In this document: piece by piece, positions 33,322 to 42,328 of the stretch | Layout of the letters: the number at the start of each line of letters is the position of its first letter | Numbering within the stretch: position 1 is the stretch's first letter | Assembly: GCF_042662225.1 (NCBI RefSeq) | Contig: NZ_JBHSYQ010000015.1 | Coordinates: 186,001-250,000 of the forward strand | DNA: 64,000 nucleotides | Direction of reading: 5' to 3' | Origin: Nibribacter roseus | GTDB taxonomy: Bacteria > Bacteroidota > Bacteroidia > Cytophagales > Hymenobacteraceae | Notes under the pieces: model-generated | What the model was told of the DNA's origin: nothing | The model's database searches: none | The model's input: the letters and a program-made list of their open reading frames with translations, nothing else | Translations under genes and position numbers: made by a program

Positions 33322-35727
33322 TTGATATATCCAGTAAATTTTGAACAGAAAATAGGTTTTGGTCAGATAAGAGAAATGCTGGCCGATGCCTGTTTAAGTC
33401 CGTTGGGGCGGAAGTTTGTGCAGCGGGTACAGTTTCTGGATCGGTTTGATCTGGTGCAGCGCCTGTTGCAACAAGCCGATGAATTTGCACAAATTTTGCG
33501 CTCCGGCGAAGATTTCCCTTCCAGCTATTACTTTGATGTAACCGAACACCTAAACCGAGCTGCCCTTGAAGGAGCATTTCTGGAGGTGCGGGGCGTGTAT
33601 GAAATTAAAATGTCGCTGCGGGCTATCCGGCAGGCGCTGGGCTTTTTTGTAGAGTCTGAGGAAGGAGCCTTCCCGGCACTAAAAGCCTTGACGAAAGACG
33701 TGGAAGTAGACCGCCAGCTGGTGGCTGCTTTGGAGAAATTGGTTGACGACAGCGGCAATGTGAAAGATGATGCCTCGCCTGAGCTACAGCGGGTTAGGCG
33801 TGACCTGATTGGGCAGCAAACCCAATTGCGGAAGCAGATCAGCAGTATCATGCGCCACGCCAAAAACGAAGGCTGGACACCTTCTGATGCGGAACCAACC
33901 GTACGGGGAGGCCGCTTGGTTATACCCGTTATTGCAGAGTACAAGCGCCGCATAAAAGGTCTTATTCACGACGAATCTGCAACTGGACAAACCGTTTATC
34001 TGGAGCCGGAAAGTGTATTTGAACTGAACAATGACATTAAGGATCTGGAAAACGCTTACCACCGTGAGCTAATACGGTTACTGACGGCGGTAACAAATCA
34101 GGTGCGGCACCACTTGCCCGAACTGAAAAGAGCCTACCAGTTCCTTGCTTTGTTAGATTTTATCAGGGCCAAAGCAGTATTAGCGAACAGACTGGGAGCA
34201 GTAATGCCTACGCTGCACAAGCAGCCCCTAATCAAATGGAAAGGAGCCAGACACCCAATTTTGCACCTAACGCTGCAGGCTCAGGGGAAAAAGGCGGTTC
34301 CTCTGAACTTAGATCTAAACCCTGAGCAGCGCATTCTTCTTATTTCTGGGCCTAACGCCGGAGGTAAATCGGTGGCTATGAAAACGGTAGGGCTGTTGCA
34401 GTACATGCTGCAGTGCGGTCTGTTGATTCCGGTGGCCGAGGGCTCTGAAGCTGGTTTGTTCGAAGACGTTTTCCTGGACATGGGCGATGAGCAATCTATT
34501 GAAAACGACTTGAGCACCTATAGTTCTCACTTGCAGAACATGAAGCAGTTTCTGCTGTTTTCCGGCAAGAAGTCTCTGGTGCTGATAGATGAGTTTGGAA
34601 CCGGAACGGAGCCTGTGCTAGGTGGGGCTATAGCAGAATCTGTTTTAGGGCAGCTGCACCAGCAGCGAGTGTATGGCGTGATCACCACTCACTACACTAA
34701 CCTTAAAAACTTTGCTGAACACACCTCGGGCATTGTGAACGGGGCCATGCGGTACAATCCTGCAGAACTGCAGCCGCTGTACCAGTTGGAAATAGGCAAA
34801 CCGGGTTCTTCGTTTGCCTTGGAGATTGCCCGTAAAATTGGCCTCCCAAAAAACATCATTGAGAAAGCAGGTACGTTGGTGGGGAAAGAAAAAATCAGGT
34901 ATGACAAGTTGCTGGAACAGCTGGAGCAGGAAAAAACCGACTTTGAGAGACGAAATGCCACCGTTGCCAAACAGGAACGGAAGCTACAGAAAGCAGTAGA
35001 AGAATACACCGCCCTGAAGCAGCACCTGGAAGACAGCAAGCAAGACATTATCCGGACGGCCAAAGGTCAGGCTAAGCTTTTGTTGAAAGATGCGAACCAG
35101 CAGATTGAGAGCACCATTGAGCAGATCAAGCGGAGCCAGGCGGATAAGGAACAAACCAAGGCGGCTCGCCAGCAGTTAGATGAGTTCAAAGAAAAATTGA
35201 CTCCTGAGCCAAAACCAGTCATCAGGCGCAACGGAACGGTACCAACCGGACCTCTGCAAGTAGGCGAGAAAGTAACGGTGGAAGGCCAAGACTCGGTAGG
35301 GGAGTTGCTGGCTATCAAAGGCAAAACCGCTGAGGTAAGTTTTGGAGGCTTGAAAACCATTGTGAAGCTGGAGAAACTGGAACGTCCAGATCCAAACATG
35401 GTGCGAGAGAAAGCGAAGAAAGACAAAGAAACTGCTAATGCTGCACCTTCCAGAGGACTTGATGTTACCCAGCGTATGGCTGATTTTGTGCATTCTTTGG
35501 ACGTGCGCGGGAAATATGCCGAAGATGCACTAACTACAGTCATGAACTTTATGGATGATGCCATAATGCTGGGTATACCGGAGGTGAAGATCATCCATGG
35601 CCGTGGCAGCGGTGTTTTAAAACAAATGATTAGAGATTACGTGCGGACCCTACGGGAAGTAGCCAGCGTGAGTGATGAGCACATTGAGCGTGGCGGCGAC
35701 GGAGCATCAGTCATTGTGCTAAAGTAG
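33322..35727 (+). CDS. mutS2: Endonuclease MutS2
   Basis: MutS-related ATPase with a C-terminal nuclease domain, linked in different bacteria to control of recombination or rescue of stalled ribosomes. Core and clamp helices occupy residues 1-320. The ATPase has Walker A GPNAGGKS (about 343-350), DMGDEQSIENDLSTYSSHL, and Walker B LVLIDEFGTGTEP. A long charged coiled coil (about 520-640) leads to the Smr domain (LDVRGKYAEDAL, then IIHGRGSGVLK). There is no ATG near the start. I favour the TTG at 33322 because the family begins right at IYPVNFEQK; a GTG at 33283 would add 13 residues. 801 residues. Confidence 0.93.
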   Translation: MIYPVNFEQKIGFGQIREMLADACLSPLGRKFVQRVQFLDRFDLVQRLLQQADEFAQILRSGEDFPSSYYFDVTEHLNRAALEGAFLEVRGVYEIKMSLRAIRQALGFFVESEEGAFPALKALTKDVEVDRQLVAALEKLVDDSGNVKDDASPELQRVRRDLIGQQTQLRKQISSIMRHAKNEGWTPSDAEPTVRGGRLVIPVIAEYKRRIKGLIHDESATGQTVYLEPESVFELNNDIKDLENAYHRELIRLLTAVTNQVRHHLPELKRAYQFLALLDFIRAKAVLANRLGAVMPTLHKQPLIKWKGARHPILHLTLQAQGKKAVPLNLDLNPEQRILLISGPNAGGKSVAMKTVGLLQYMLQCGLLIPVAEGSEAGLFEDVFLDMGDEQSIENDLSTYSSHLQNMKQFLLFSGKKSLVLIDEFGTGTEPVLGGAIAESVLGQLHQQRVYGVITTHYTNLKNFAEHTSGIVNGAMRYNPAELQPLYQLEIGKPGSSFALEIARKIGLPKNIIEKAGTLVGKEKIRYDKLLEQLEQEKTDFERRNATVAKQERKLQKAVEEYTALKQHLEDSKQDIIRTAKGQAKLLLKDANQQIESTIEQIKRSQADKEQTKAARQQLDEFKEKLTPEPKPVIRRNGTVPTGPLQVGEKVTVEGQDSVGELLAIKGKTAEVSFGGLKTIVKLEKLERPDPNMVREKAKKDKETANAAPSRGLDVTQRMADFVHSLDVRGKYAEDALTTVMNFMDDAIMLGIPEVKIIHGRGSGVLKQMIRDYVRTLREVASVSDEHIERGGDGASVIVLK

Positions 35728-35732
35728 TACTT

Positions 35733-35768
35733 GTTTTAGGGTTATTTTCTTTAAAAGAGCCCTAAAAC
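35733..35768. repeat. Dispersed 36-bp palindrome, copy 8
   Basis: Left arm GTTTTAGGGTTATTTT, right arm AAAAGAGCCCTAAAAC with a short CTTT loop, five bases after the mutS2 stop, in a convergent gap. Confidence 0.75.
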
Positions 35769-35775
35769 ACGATGT

Positions 35776-35815
35776 AAAACAAAAGCACCAGCCCCAGGGC
35801 TGGTGCTTTTGTTTT
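35776..35815. terminator. Bidirectional terminator between mutS2 and murB
   Basis: Perfect 19-base stem (AAAACAAAAGCACCAGCCC and complement) with a 2-base loop; A-rich on the left, T-rich on the right. Confidence 0.85.
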
Positions 35816-35841
35816 ATAAAAAGTCTTAGTTTTAAATTAGG

Positions 35842-36861
35842 TTAAATGATATTCACCTCGGGGGTGAGCGCAATACCAAACTTCTCCTGCACAGATCTTA
35901 TCACTTCAAAAGCAAGCTCTTTCACTTCGTTTCCGGTGGCGCCGCCATAATTCACCAGTACCAAGGCCTGATCTTTGTGTACTCCATGCTGGCCTAAAAC
36001 TTTGCCCTTCCAGCCACACTGCTCTATTAACCAGCCAGCCGGTACTTTCACCGCTTGCTCACTTACTGGGTAACCCGGCATGGCCGGATACTGCTGTTTC
36101 AGTTGCTCAAACTGATGAACAGGAATTTCTGGGTTCTTGAAAAAAGAGCCAGCGTTGCCTATTTTGGACGGATCAGGTAGTTTGCTTCTCCGGATATGAC
36201 ACACGGCCTCACTAATTGACTTTAAACTCAGTTCTTTTACCTGCTGTTCGGCCAAGGTGTCTTTAATAGCACCATAGGAAGTGTTGTACTGATGCAGCTC
36301 TTTGGTAAGCTGTAGTGTGACCGAGGTGACAATGTATTTCCCTTTTGCCTCGCGTTTAAATACACTTTCGCGGTAGCCAAAGCCGCATTGCTCCCGGTTG
36401 AAAGTCACAAGGTTTCCAGTGGCAATTTCTAATGCTTCTAGTGAATGAAACGTGTCTTTCAACTCAACTCCGTATGCTCCAATGTTTTGTAAGGGAGCGG
36501 CGCCAACGGTGCCCGGAATCAACGAGAGGTTTTCAATTCCACCTAAATTCTGCTCAATGGTGAAAAGTACTAAATCGTGCCAGGTTTCTCCGCTGCCGGC
36601 CCTTACAAACACGTGGCCATCAGTAGCCGGTGCTATGTCAATGCCCTTTATGCGGTTAAGTAAAACAGCAGCCTCTACATCTTGGGTAAACAACACGTTG
36701 CTACCGCCGCCTAAAATAAGCAGGGGGAGCAACTTTACTTCAGGGTGCTGCAGCAGTTCCCGTAGTTCTTCCACCGATGTAAACTGAGCCAGAACGGCTG
36801 CTTTGGCATCAATCCCGAAGGTGTTATAGGCTTTTAAAGAGGCATTTTTATGTAATTCCAT
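35842..36861 (-). CDS. murB: UDP-N-acetylmuramate dehydrogenase
   Basis: Reduces UDP-GlcNAc-enolpyruvate to UDP-MurNAc with NADPH and FAD, second step of peptidoglycan precursor synthesis. FAD-binding motifs are LILGGGSNVLF and LIPGTVGAAPLQNIGAYG. Substrate motifs are GYRESVFKRE and GNAGSFFKNP with the proton-donor Ser near residue 236. The type I layout is clear: a conserved Glu in the C-terminal LTPEVNII. I start at ATG 36861 (MELHKNASLKAYNTF, 339 residues); the frame stays open 120 bases further upstream to 36981 but that part has no homology I recognise. Divergent from the methyltransferase gene. Confidence 0.96.
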   Translation of the reverse strand: MELHKNASLKAYNTFGIDAKAAVLAQFTSVEELRELLQHPEVKLLPLLILGGGSNVLFTQDVEAAVLLNRIKGIDIAPATDGHVFVRAGSGETWHDLVLFTIEQNLGGIENLSLIPGTVGAAPLQNIGAYGVELKDTFHSLEALEIATGNLVTFNREQCGFGYRESVFKREAKGKYIVTSVTLQLTKELHQYNTSYGAIKDTLAEQQVKELSLKSISEAVCHIRRSKLPDPSKIGNAGSFFKNPEIPVHQFEQLKQQYPAMPGYPVSEQAVKVPAGWLIEQCGWKGKVLGQHGVHKDQALVLVNYGGATGNEVKELAFEVIRSVQEKFGIALTPEVNII

Positions 36862-36968
36862 GCGCGGGTCTGAGGGCGTGAATTTTATTTGGTAAAAGTA
36901 CGAAAGAAAGCTAAGTCTGCATGAAGCCACTGAGTGTACTACATAAATGCGAAAAACTAGACGAAGGT

Positions 36969-37004
36969 GTTTTGGGCTCATTTTTCATAAAACAGCTCCA
37001 AAAC
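36969..37004. repeat. Dispersed 36-bp palindrome, copy 9
   Basis: Left arm GTTTTGGGCTCATTTT, right arm AAAACAGCTCCAAAAC. The change to G at position 6 is matched by C in the right arm. This is the only copy lying between two gene 5' ends. Confidence 0.7.
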
Positions 37005-37121
37005 GCTAATCAGCAGAGGCAGAATTAAACTGATTACTGCACTTGCCCATATTTTTCGCCAAATTGCAGCTTCAAACAAACGGGAGCCGTTTGTGCTTTT
37101 TATCACCTTACTTATTTTGCC

Positions 37122-38409
37122 ATGGCCGCACCAAAATCATCTGCCAACTTTAACATGACCGCCACCACTTTAGCAGGACTGGAGGAGGTACTGGCCCAGG
37201 AGCTGGAAGACTTAGGAGCGAAGTATGTGAAGGTGGGCACGCGGGCGGTGACCTTTAGCGGAAACCAGTATCTGTTGTACCAAGCCAACTTGTGGTGCCG
37301 CACCNNNNNNNNNNNNNNNNNNNNNNNNNNNNNNNNNNNNNNNNNNNNNNNNNNNNNNNNNNNNNNNNNNNNNNNNNNNNNNNNNNNNNNNNNNNNNNNN
37401 NNNNNNNNNCATCCGTATTTTAAAACCTTTCGCGCAGTTTAAAGCTCGTGATGAGAAGGAGCTGTACCTGAAGGTGCGCGAGCAGGACTGGAGCAAGTAC
37501 CTGACCAACAGCATGACCTTCGCCATAAATGCGGTAGTGTCACGTTCTACTTTTGAGCACTCGCTGTTTGTTTCGCAGTTGGCCAAAGATGCCATTGTTG
37601 ATCAGTTCCGCGACAAAACTGGCCAACGCCCCAGCGTTGACGTCACCACTCCTGATGTGCGTATTAACCTGCACATGCACGAGAATATTGTGACATTGGC
37701 GCTAGATGCGTCGGGAGATTCTTTGCACCGCCGGGGGTACCGTCAGCAAACCAACGTGGCGCCTTTAAATGAGGTGCTTGCTGCCGGAATATTATACCTG
37801 AGCGGTTGGGATAAAAAGACTCCGCTCTACGACCCCATGTGCGGTTCAGGTACCCTTCTGATTGAAGCGGCCCTCATGGCCCATAACATTGCCCCCGGCA
37901 TGTACCGCCGTGATTACGGCTTCATGCGTTGGCCCGATTATGATGCTGATCTATACAAGCGGGTATATCAAGATGCCTTAGATCAGGAAAACACAGACTC
38001 AGAAGTTAAGATTTACGGTTCTGATGTAGACCCAGACTTTGTGGAGGCAACTCAGCTGAACCTTGAGTATGCTGAGATTGAACAATATGTGCAGCCTCCG
38101 CAGGTGCAAGATTTTAAAACCGCCACCAAGCCTGAGGAAGAAGGCCTTTTGATTATGAATCCGCCTTACGGGGAGAGAATTGGCCGTGAAACCGAAATGG
38201 AGGCGCTTTACCAAATGATTGGTGACTCGCTCAAAACTAATTTCCAGAACTGGGAGGCATATGTTTTCACAGGAAACTTAGAGGCTGCCAAGAGAATAGG
38301 ACTGAAACCATCGCGCCGGATTCCGCTTTATAACGGTCCTATTGAGTGCCGCCTGTTTAAGTATGAATTGTATAGAGGAAGCCGTAGAGAGAAGGAATCT
38401 TCACAGTAG
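37122..38409 (+). CDS. THUMP-domain class I SAM-dependent RNA methyltransferase (RlmL-like), split by an assembly gap
   Basis: Likely 23S rRNA guanine-N2 methyltransferase of the RlmL/YpsC group. The N-terminal part has TTLAGLEEVLAQELEDLG, then a THUMP domain to about residue 165. The methyltransferase domain has PMCGSGTLLIEAALMAHNIAPG for SAM binding and the catalytic IMNPPYGERIG for the target base. A run of 105 N (37305-37409) cuts the gene after LWCRT; the frame resumes with IRILKPFAQF in a different phase. Family members read through here with almost no spacing, so this is one intact gene and the gap length is not real. An internal ATG at 37155 is an alternative start. Confidence 0.88.
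37305..37409. other. Assembly gap (105 N)
   Basis: Unknown bases inside the RNA methyltransferase gene. The coding phase on the two sides differs by an amount that needs a true length of 2 modulo 3, whereas 105 is 0 modulo 3. The protein family suggests about 2 missing bases. Confidence 0.95.
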
Positions 38410-38482
38410 AACAGTTCATCAAAATTCCTGTAACCTTTGCCCTGTTAATTAGAGTAAGCTATATATAGCCTTTTCTAATTAT

Positions 38483-38905
38483 ATGTTCCGAAAACTACTC
38501 TCCACAGACCGCGACAGTGCCACTATTTTAATCAGATTAATGGTAGGGGTAGTGTTTCTGTCTGAGGGAGTTCAGAAGTTTTTGTTCCCAGACGACAGGG
38601 GAGTGGGGCGCTTTGAGAAGCTGGGTTTGCCTGAACCCGAAATGCTGGGTAATCTGGTTGGGTTTATAGAGATCAACTGCGGCTTTCTCATTCTGGTGGG
38701 GCTGGTGACCCGTTTGGCCGCTGCTCCACTAATAATTATCATGCTATCCGCTTTTTTAGCCACTAAAGTAGAAATTCTGGCTGACCAAGGAGTTTGGGAG
38801 ATGCTGCATGCCAGCCGAACAGACTGGGCTATGTTGTTAGGTTCTATCTTCCTGCTTATTAAAGGCGGCGGTCGCTGGTCAACTGATAGACTCTTGGTGA
38901 AGTGA
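38483..38905 (+). CDS. DoxX family membrane protein
   Basis: 140 residues with four hydrophobic helices (about 14-34, 55-80, 82-100 and 112-130). It carries the family pattern of an N-terminal IRLMVGVVFLSEGVQKFLFP helix and a gly-rich FIEINCGFLILVGLVTRLAA segment. DoxX-like proteins are small integral membrane proteins, some linked to thiosulfate/quinone oxidation or to oxidative stress complexes; the function here is unknown. It lies 73 bases after the methyltransferase gene on the same strand. Confidence 0.9.
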   Translation: MFRKLLSTDRDSATILIRLMVGVVFLSEGVQKFLFPDDRGVGRFEKLGLPEPEMLGNLVGFIEINCGFLILVGLVTRLAAAPLIIIMLSAFLATKVEILADQGVWEMLHASRTDWAMLLGSIFLLIKGGGRWSTDRLLVK

Positions 38906-38926
38906 TTTTTTTATATTTCTTAAAAC

Positions 38927-38960
38927 GTTTTAAGGCTGATTTAAAAACAGGTCAAAAAAG
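38927..38960. repeat. Dispersed palindrome, degenerate copy 10 (34 bp)
   Basis: Left arm GTTTTAAGGCTGATTT, right arm AAAAACAGGTCAAAAAAG. It is shorter and less symmetric than the others and lies between two genes on the same strand. Confidence 0.5.
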
Positions 38961-38984
38961 TTATCTTGTGCAAAAGCCCTGTAA

Positions 38985-39944
38985 GTGCCTGCCTTTCATT
39001 TACGCCCACGAAAACCCATTAAACTAGTTTCCGTTGCTCTGGTGTGCCTTTTTTTGGTGATGAATGTATTGGCTGCGTTTCATGCCTATACCTTTACTCA
39101 TTTCTCTTCTTCAGCAACCGCTAAAACGAACAGCAACCAAGATTTTACCCTTGCCCAGAAAGCAGGTATTCTTCTATTTGGGGTCAGCAATCCTAGACCT
39201 GAGAATTCAACCTTACCAGAAGCTCCTTTTGAGCTTGTTTCTTTGCCTGCTGCTGTGCCCATTGAGGCGTGGTTTATTCCAACTGAAAATGCTAGGGGGA
39301 CGGTCATTCTTTGCCACGGCTATGGCGGTGAGAAGTCATCCATGCTTGACAAAGCCAATATCTTCAGGAGTTTGGGATACAACACTTTTCTGATGGACTT
39401 TAGAGGGGCAGGCAATTCTGGCGGAAACCAAACCACCATAGGTTACAAAGAAGCACAGGAAGTGAAGTTGGCTTTGGAGTATTGCCGGAACAGGGGAGAA
39501 GAACGGCTGATTCTGTTCGGGACTTCTATGGGAGCGGTAGCCATTATGCACGCTTTACAAGATCCATCAGTACGTGTGGACGGAATTATTCTGGAGTGCC
39601 CGTACGGGTCTGTGCTACAGACTGTGCAGAACAGGTTCAAGATGATGGGGGTACCTATGTTTCCTATGGCTTACTTGCTTACATTTTGGGGAGGTGCCTT
39701 GAACGGCTTCAATGCTTTTTCCCATGTGCCATCAGAGTATGCCGCGTCTATTCAAGTGCCTACCTTATTGCTGTATGGTGAAAAAGATTCTAAAGTAACT
39801 TACCAGGAGACCGAGGAAATATTTAGAAATTTAAGAGGCCCCAAAAACCTAAGGACCTATCCGGACGCAGGACATGAGAACTATCTACTCAGGTACGAAG
39901 GAGAGTGGACTGCAGACGTCAAAGGGTTTTTAAGTCAATATTAA
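38985..39944 (+). CDS. Membrane-anchored or secreted alpha/beta hydrolase
   Basis: 319 residues from a GTG start, the first codon that precedes the single N-terminal hydrophobic helix (LVSVALVCLFLVMNVLAA, about 14-31), which is an uncleaved anchor or signal peptide. The hydrolase fold shows VILCHGYGGEKSSM, the nucleophile elbow GTSMGA, LLLYGEKDSKV with the acid, and the catalytic His in PDAGHENYLL. It resembles BEM46/YfhR-type peptidase-like serine hydrolases of unknown substrate. Confidence 0.88.
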   Translation: MPAFHLRPRKPIKLVSVALVCLFLVMNVLAAFHAYTFTHFSSSATAKTNSNQDFTLAQKAGILLFGVSNPRPENSTLPEAPFELVSLPAAVPIEAWFIPTENARGTVILCHGYGGEKSSMLDKANIFRSLGYNTFLMDFRGAGNSGGNQTTIGYKEAQEVKLALEYCRNRGEERLILFGTSMGAVAIMHALQDPSVRVDGIILECPYGSVLQTVQNRFKMMGVPMFPMAYLLTFWGGALNGFNAFSHVPSEYAASIQVPTLLLYGEKDSKVTYQETEEIFRNLRGPKNLRTYPDAGHENYLLRYEGEWTADVKGFLSQY

Positions 39945-39946
39945 AA

Positions 39947-39996
39947 GCCCTCTGTTTTAGGCCTGATTTTCTAAAAGCAGGCCTAAAACAGAGGGC
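39947..39996. repeat. Dispersed 36-bp palindrome, copy 11, extended to 50 bp
   Basis: Core 39954-39989 (left arm GTTTTAGGCCTGATTTT, right arm AAAAGCAGGCCTAAAAC) extended by matching GCCCTCT/AGAGGGC flanks. This is the copy closest to the consensus. It lies 2 bases past the hydrolase stop, between convergent genes. Confidence 0.85.
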
Positions 39997-40005
39997 AGAG
40001 AAAAA

Positions 40006-40830
40006 TCAAACAAGCTTCCTTCGTCGCATAAGAAAGTACGCCCCTGCCCCAATAATCAAAATTGGCCATACATAGAACAAACCTACGATTAATGAGAGCA
40101 TCAATTGCCAACCTGTGTTCATAGCATCTAAAACACGGTAAAAAAAGCTGGGAGCGGTAGGCACACTGATGGGCAAAGGCTGGTAAATGTGCAAATGAAT
40201 AGTGCTGTAGGCGGTTTGGTTCTGGAGGTAACGCAGGCGGGCATCGGTTCTTTCAATGTCCTCTCGTATTGCCTGAATCTGTTCTTCCACTTTCATAATT
40301 TCCTCCATGTTTTTGGCTTCTCTGAGCAAACCCATATATCGCTGTTCCACCGCACGTTTCGCCTGAAGGCGGGCCTGCAAATCAACATACTCCAGTCCAA
40401 CATCTTCTGTAGAGACAGACCGCTCATCTAGCTGCACACTTTCTTTCTGTAGCTGACGGAGTAGGGGCAAGAACTGAGCAGGTTTTACCCTTATCACAAA
40501 GTCTGTTTCCTGAGCATAATCATTCTGGGTTTGTGTGGAGCTGGTGAGCATAGCCCCTAATTTTTCTACCATGCCCTCAATCCGTTGCGTGCTGGTTTCA
40601 AGATCCTTTACCTGAAACTTTACATTCGCCTGCCTGATGACATGATCTTGGGGAAGAGGATCAGTTGTGGCTTTGTTTTTAGTGGCTGCTTTTGCGACCA
40701 TATCTTCAGAAACAGGTGCATGTGCGGTTGACTCTACGGTGTGAGAAGACTCCTTGGCCGAGCATGCGCTTAGTAAATTGATAAGCACAAAAACAGATAA
40801 TATAACACGAAGAGAAAGGGGCGTTTTCAT
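40006..40830 (-). CDS. DUF4349 domain-containing lipoprotein
   Basis: 274 residues. A lipobox-like LLSACSAKES ends the signal peptide near residue 23. The DUF4349 region (about 65-230) has IRQANVKFQVKDLETSTQRI, then a coiled coil (EQRYMGLLREAKNMEEIMK to EEQIQAIREDIERTDARL) and a strand-rich YSTIHLHIYQPLP. One transmembrane helix (about 243-268) precedes a short Arg-rich cytoplasmic tail (RRRKL). With lipid at one end and a helix at the other it would be held at the membrane. Function unknown. Confidence 0.9.
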   Translation of the reverse strand: MKTPLSLRVILSVFVLINLLSACSAKESSHTVESTAHAPVSEDMVAKAATKNKATTDPLPQDHVIRQANVKFQVKDLETSTQRIEGMVEKLGAMLTSSTQTQNDYAQETDFVIRVKPAQFLPLLRQLQKESVQLDERSVSTEDVGLEYVDLQARLQAKRAVEQRYMGLLREAKNMEEIMKVEEQIQAIREDIERTDARLRYLQNQTAYSTIHLHIYQPLPISVPTAPSFFYRVLDAMNTGWQLMLSLIVGLFYVWPILIIGAGAYFLMRRRKLV

Positions 40831-40910
40831 AGGCTCTCATAGTTTGGTGTACTTATTAATGCGTTGCAACACAAGAAGGTAACCCAATCAATGCGTGAGC
40901 GTCGGTTCCT

Positions 40911-40946
40911 GTTTTAGGGCTATTTTCATGAAAAGAGGTCAAAAAC
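40911..40946. repeat. Dispersed 36-bp palindrome, copy 12
   Basis: Left arm GTTTTAGGGCTATTTT, loop CATG, right arm AAAAGAGGTCAAAAAC; CCT/AGG flanks extend the symmetry. It lies just beyond the murA terminator. Confidence 0.75.
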
Positions 40947-40960
40947 AGGCTGTAATGGCA

Positions 40961-40996
40961 AAAAAAGAAGGGCCTCCAACGGAGGCCCTTCTTTTA
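40961..40996 (-). terminator. Terminator of the DUF4290-murA operon
   Basis: Stem AAGAAGGGCCTCC / GGAGGCCCTTCTT with a 3-base AAC loop and flanking A and T runs, 22 bases past the murA stop. Confidence 0.85.
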
Positions 40997-41017
40997 AATC
41001 TTGTACGATGCTAGTGA

Positions 41018-42322
41018 TTATATACGATTGATCTGTGCGCCTAGGGCATTTAAGCGGCCATCAATGTTCTGGTAGCCACGGTCAATCTGCTCAATGTTAT
41101 GAATCACGCTGCGGCCTTCGGCAGAGAGAGCTGCCATGAGCAAGGCTACACCGGCACGAATATCCGGTGAGGTCATGGAAATTCCGCGTAGTGGCATTTG
41201 TTTGTTCAAACCAATCACTGTGGCGCGGTGAGGATCACAAAGGATAATCTGTGCTCCCATGTCAATCAGTTTATCTACGAAGAACAGGCGGCTCTCAAAC
41301 ATTTTCTGGTGTATTAGCACTGTTCCCTTTGCCTGTGTAGCTACCACTAACGCAATGCTTAGCAAATCTGGGGTAAAGCCTGGCCAGGTATGGTCAGACA
41401 CCGTTAAGATACTGCCGTCAATGTAGGTATCTACCTCGTAGCGGTCGTGTGCCGGAATAAAGATATCGTCACCATGGAACTCCATCTTTATACCTAAACG
41501 GCGGAATGTGTCTGGTATCAGCCCCAATTCTCTTATTTGGGCGTCTTTGATGGTGATCTCTGATCCTGTCATACCCGCCAAACCAATGAAAGAGCCAATC
41601 TCAATCATATCAGGTAGCATGCGGTGCTCCGTGCCTCCTAACTGCTCCACGCCTTCAATGCGCAGCAGGTTAGAACCTATACCGGTGATTTTGGCCCCCA
41701 TGCGGTTCAGCATTTTGCAAAGCTGCTGTAAGTAAGGCTCACAGGCAGCATTGTAGATGGTGGTGATGCCTTCAGCCATTACGGCGGCCATGACAATATT
41801 TGCCGTACCGGTTACTGATGCCTCATCTAACAACATGTACGTTCCTTTCAGGTTCTTGCCCTCCAGGTGAAAGAAGCTGTCGTTAGAGTCATAAGTAAAC
41901 GTAGCACCCAACTTCACGAAAGCCTCAAAGTGGGTATCTAACCGGCGGCGGCCTATTTTATCGCCCCCTGGCTTTGGTAGTTTAGCCGTTCCGAAACGAG
42001 CCAATAACGGCCCCAGAATCATAACGGAACCACGAATAGCACGCGCCTGCTCTACAAATTTTGGAGAGGTAAGATAATCAAGGTTTACGTTCTCAGCCTT
42101 GAAGATGTAGGTATCCGGAGCAGTTTGCTCTATTTCAACGCCCATGTCACGCAGCAGCTCAATGAGCTTATTCACGTCCCGTATGTTGGGTATGTTGGAG
42201 ATTATAACCGGCTCAGCGGTCAGGAGTACCGCACAAAGAATTTGCAGCGCCTCGTTTTTTGCTCCCTGCGGGATAATTTCGCCTTTTAATGGTTGGCCAC
42301 CAATTACTTCAAAAGAAGCCAT
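41018..42322 (-). CDS. murA: UDP-N-acetylglucosamine 1-carboxyvinyltransferase
   Basis: First committed step of peptidoglycan synthesis: transfer of enolpyruvate from PEP to UDP-GlcNAc. 434 residues in the two-domain EPT fold, with the conserved Lys/Asn pair in PQGAKNEALQI (residues 18-28) and RAIRGSVMILGPLLARFG. The mobile loop reads LPKPGGDKIGRRRLDTH; the residue after PGG is Asp121, where most bacteria have the Cys alkylated by fosfomycin (Cys115 in E. coli). This Asp form is catalytically active in other bacteria and insensitive to the drug. It lies 6 bases downstream of the DUF4290 gene in one operon. Confidence 0.97.
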   Translation of the reverse strand: MASFEVIGGQPLKGEIIPQGAKNEALQILCAVLLTAEPVIISNIPNIRDVNKLIELLRDMGVEIEQTAPDTYIFKAENVNLDYLTSPKFVEQARAIRGSVMILGPLLARFGTAKLPKPGGDKIGRRRLDTHFEAFVKLGATFTYDSNDSFFHLEGKNLKGTYMLLDEASVTGTANIVMAAVMAEGITTIYNAACEPYLQQLCKMLNRMGAKITGIGSNLLRIEGVEQLGGTEHRMLPDMIEIGSFIGLAGMTGSEITIKDAQIRELGLIPDTFRRLGIKMEFHGDDIFIPAHDRYEVDTYIDGSILTVSDHTWPGFTPDLLSIALVVATQAKGTVLIHQKMFESRLFFVDKLIDMGAQIILCDPHRATVIGLNKQMPLRGISMTSPDIRAGVALLMAALSAEGRSVIHNIEQIDRGYQNIDGRLNALGAQINRI

Positions 42323-42328
42323 TTGCTT

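Noticed and set aside
38483..38905. DoxX as part of a thiosulfate:quinone oxidoreductase.
   Set aside because: No DoxA/DoxD partner or sulfur genes nearby; most DoxX-like proteins have no such role.
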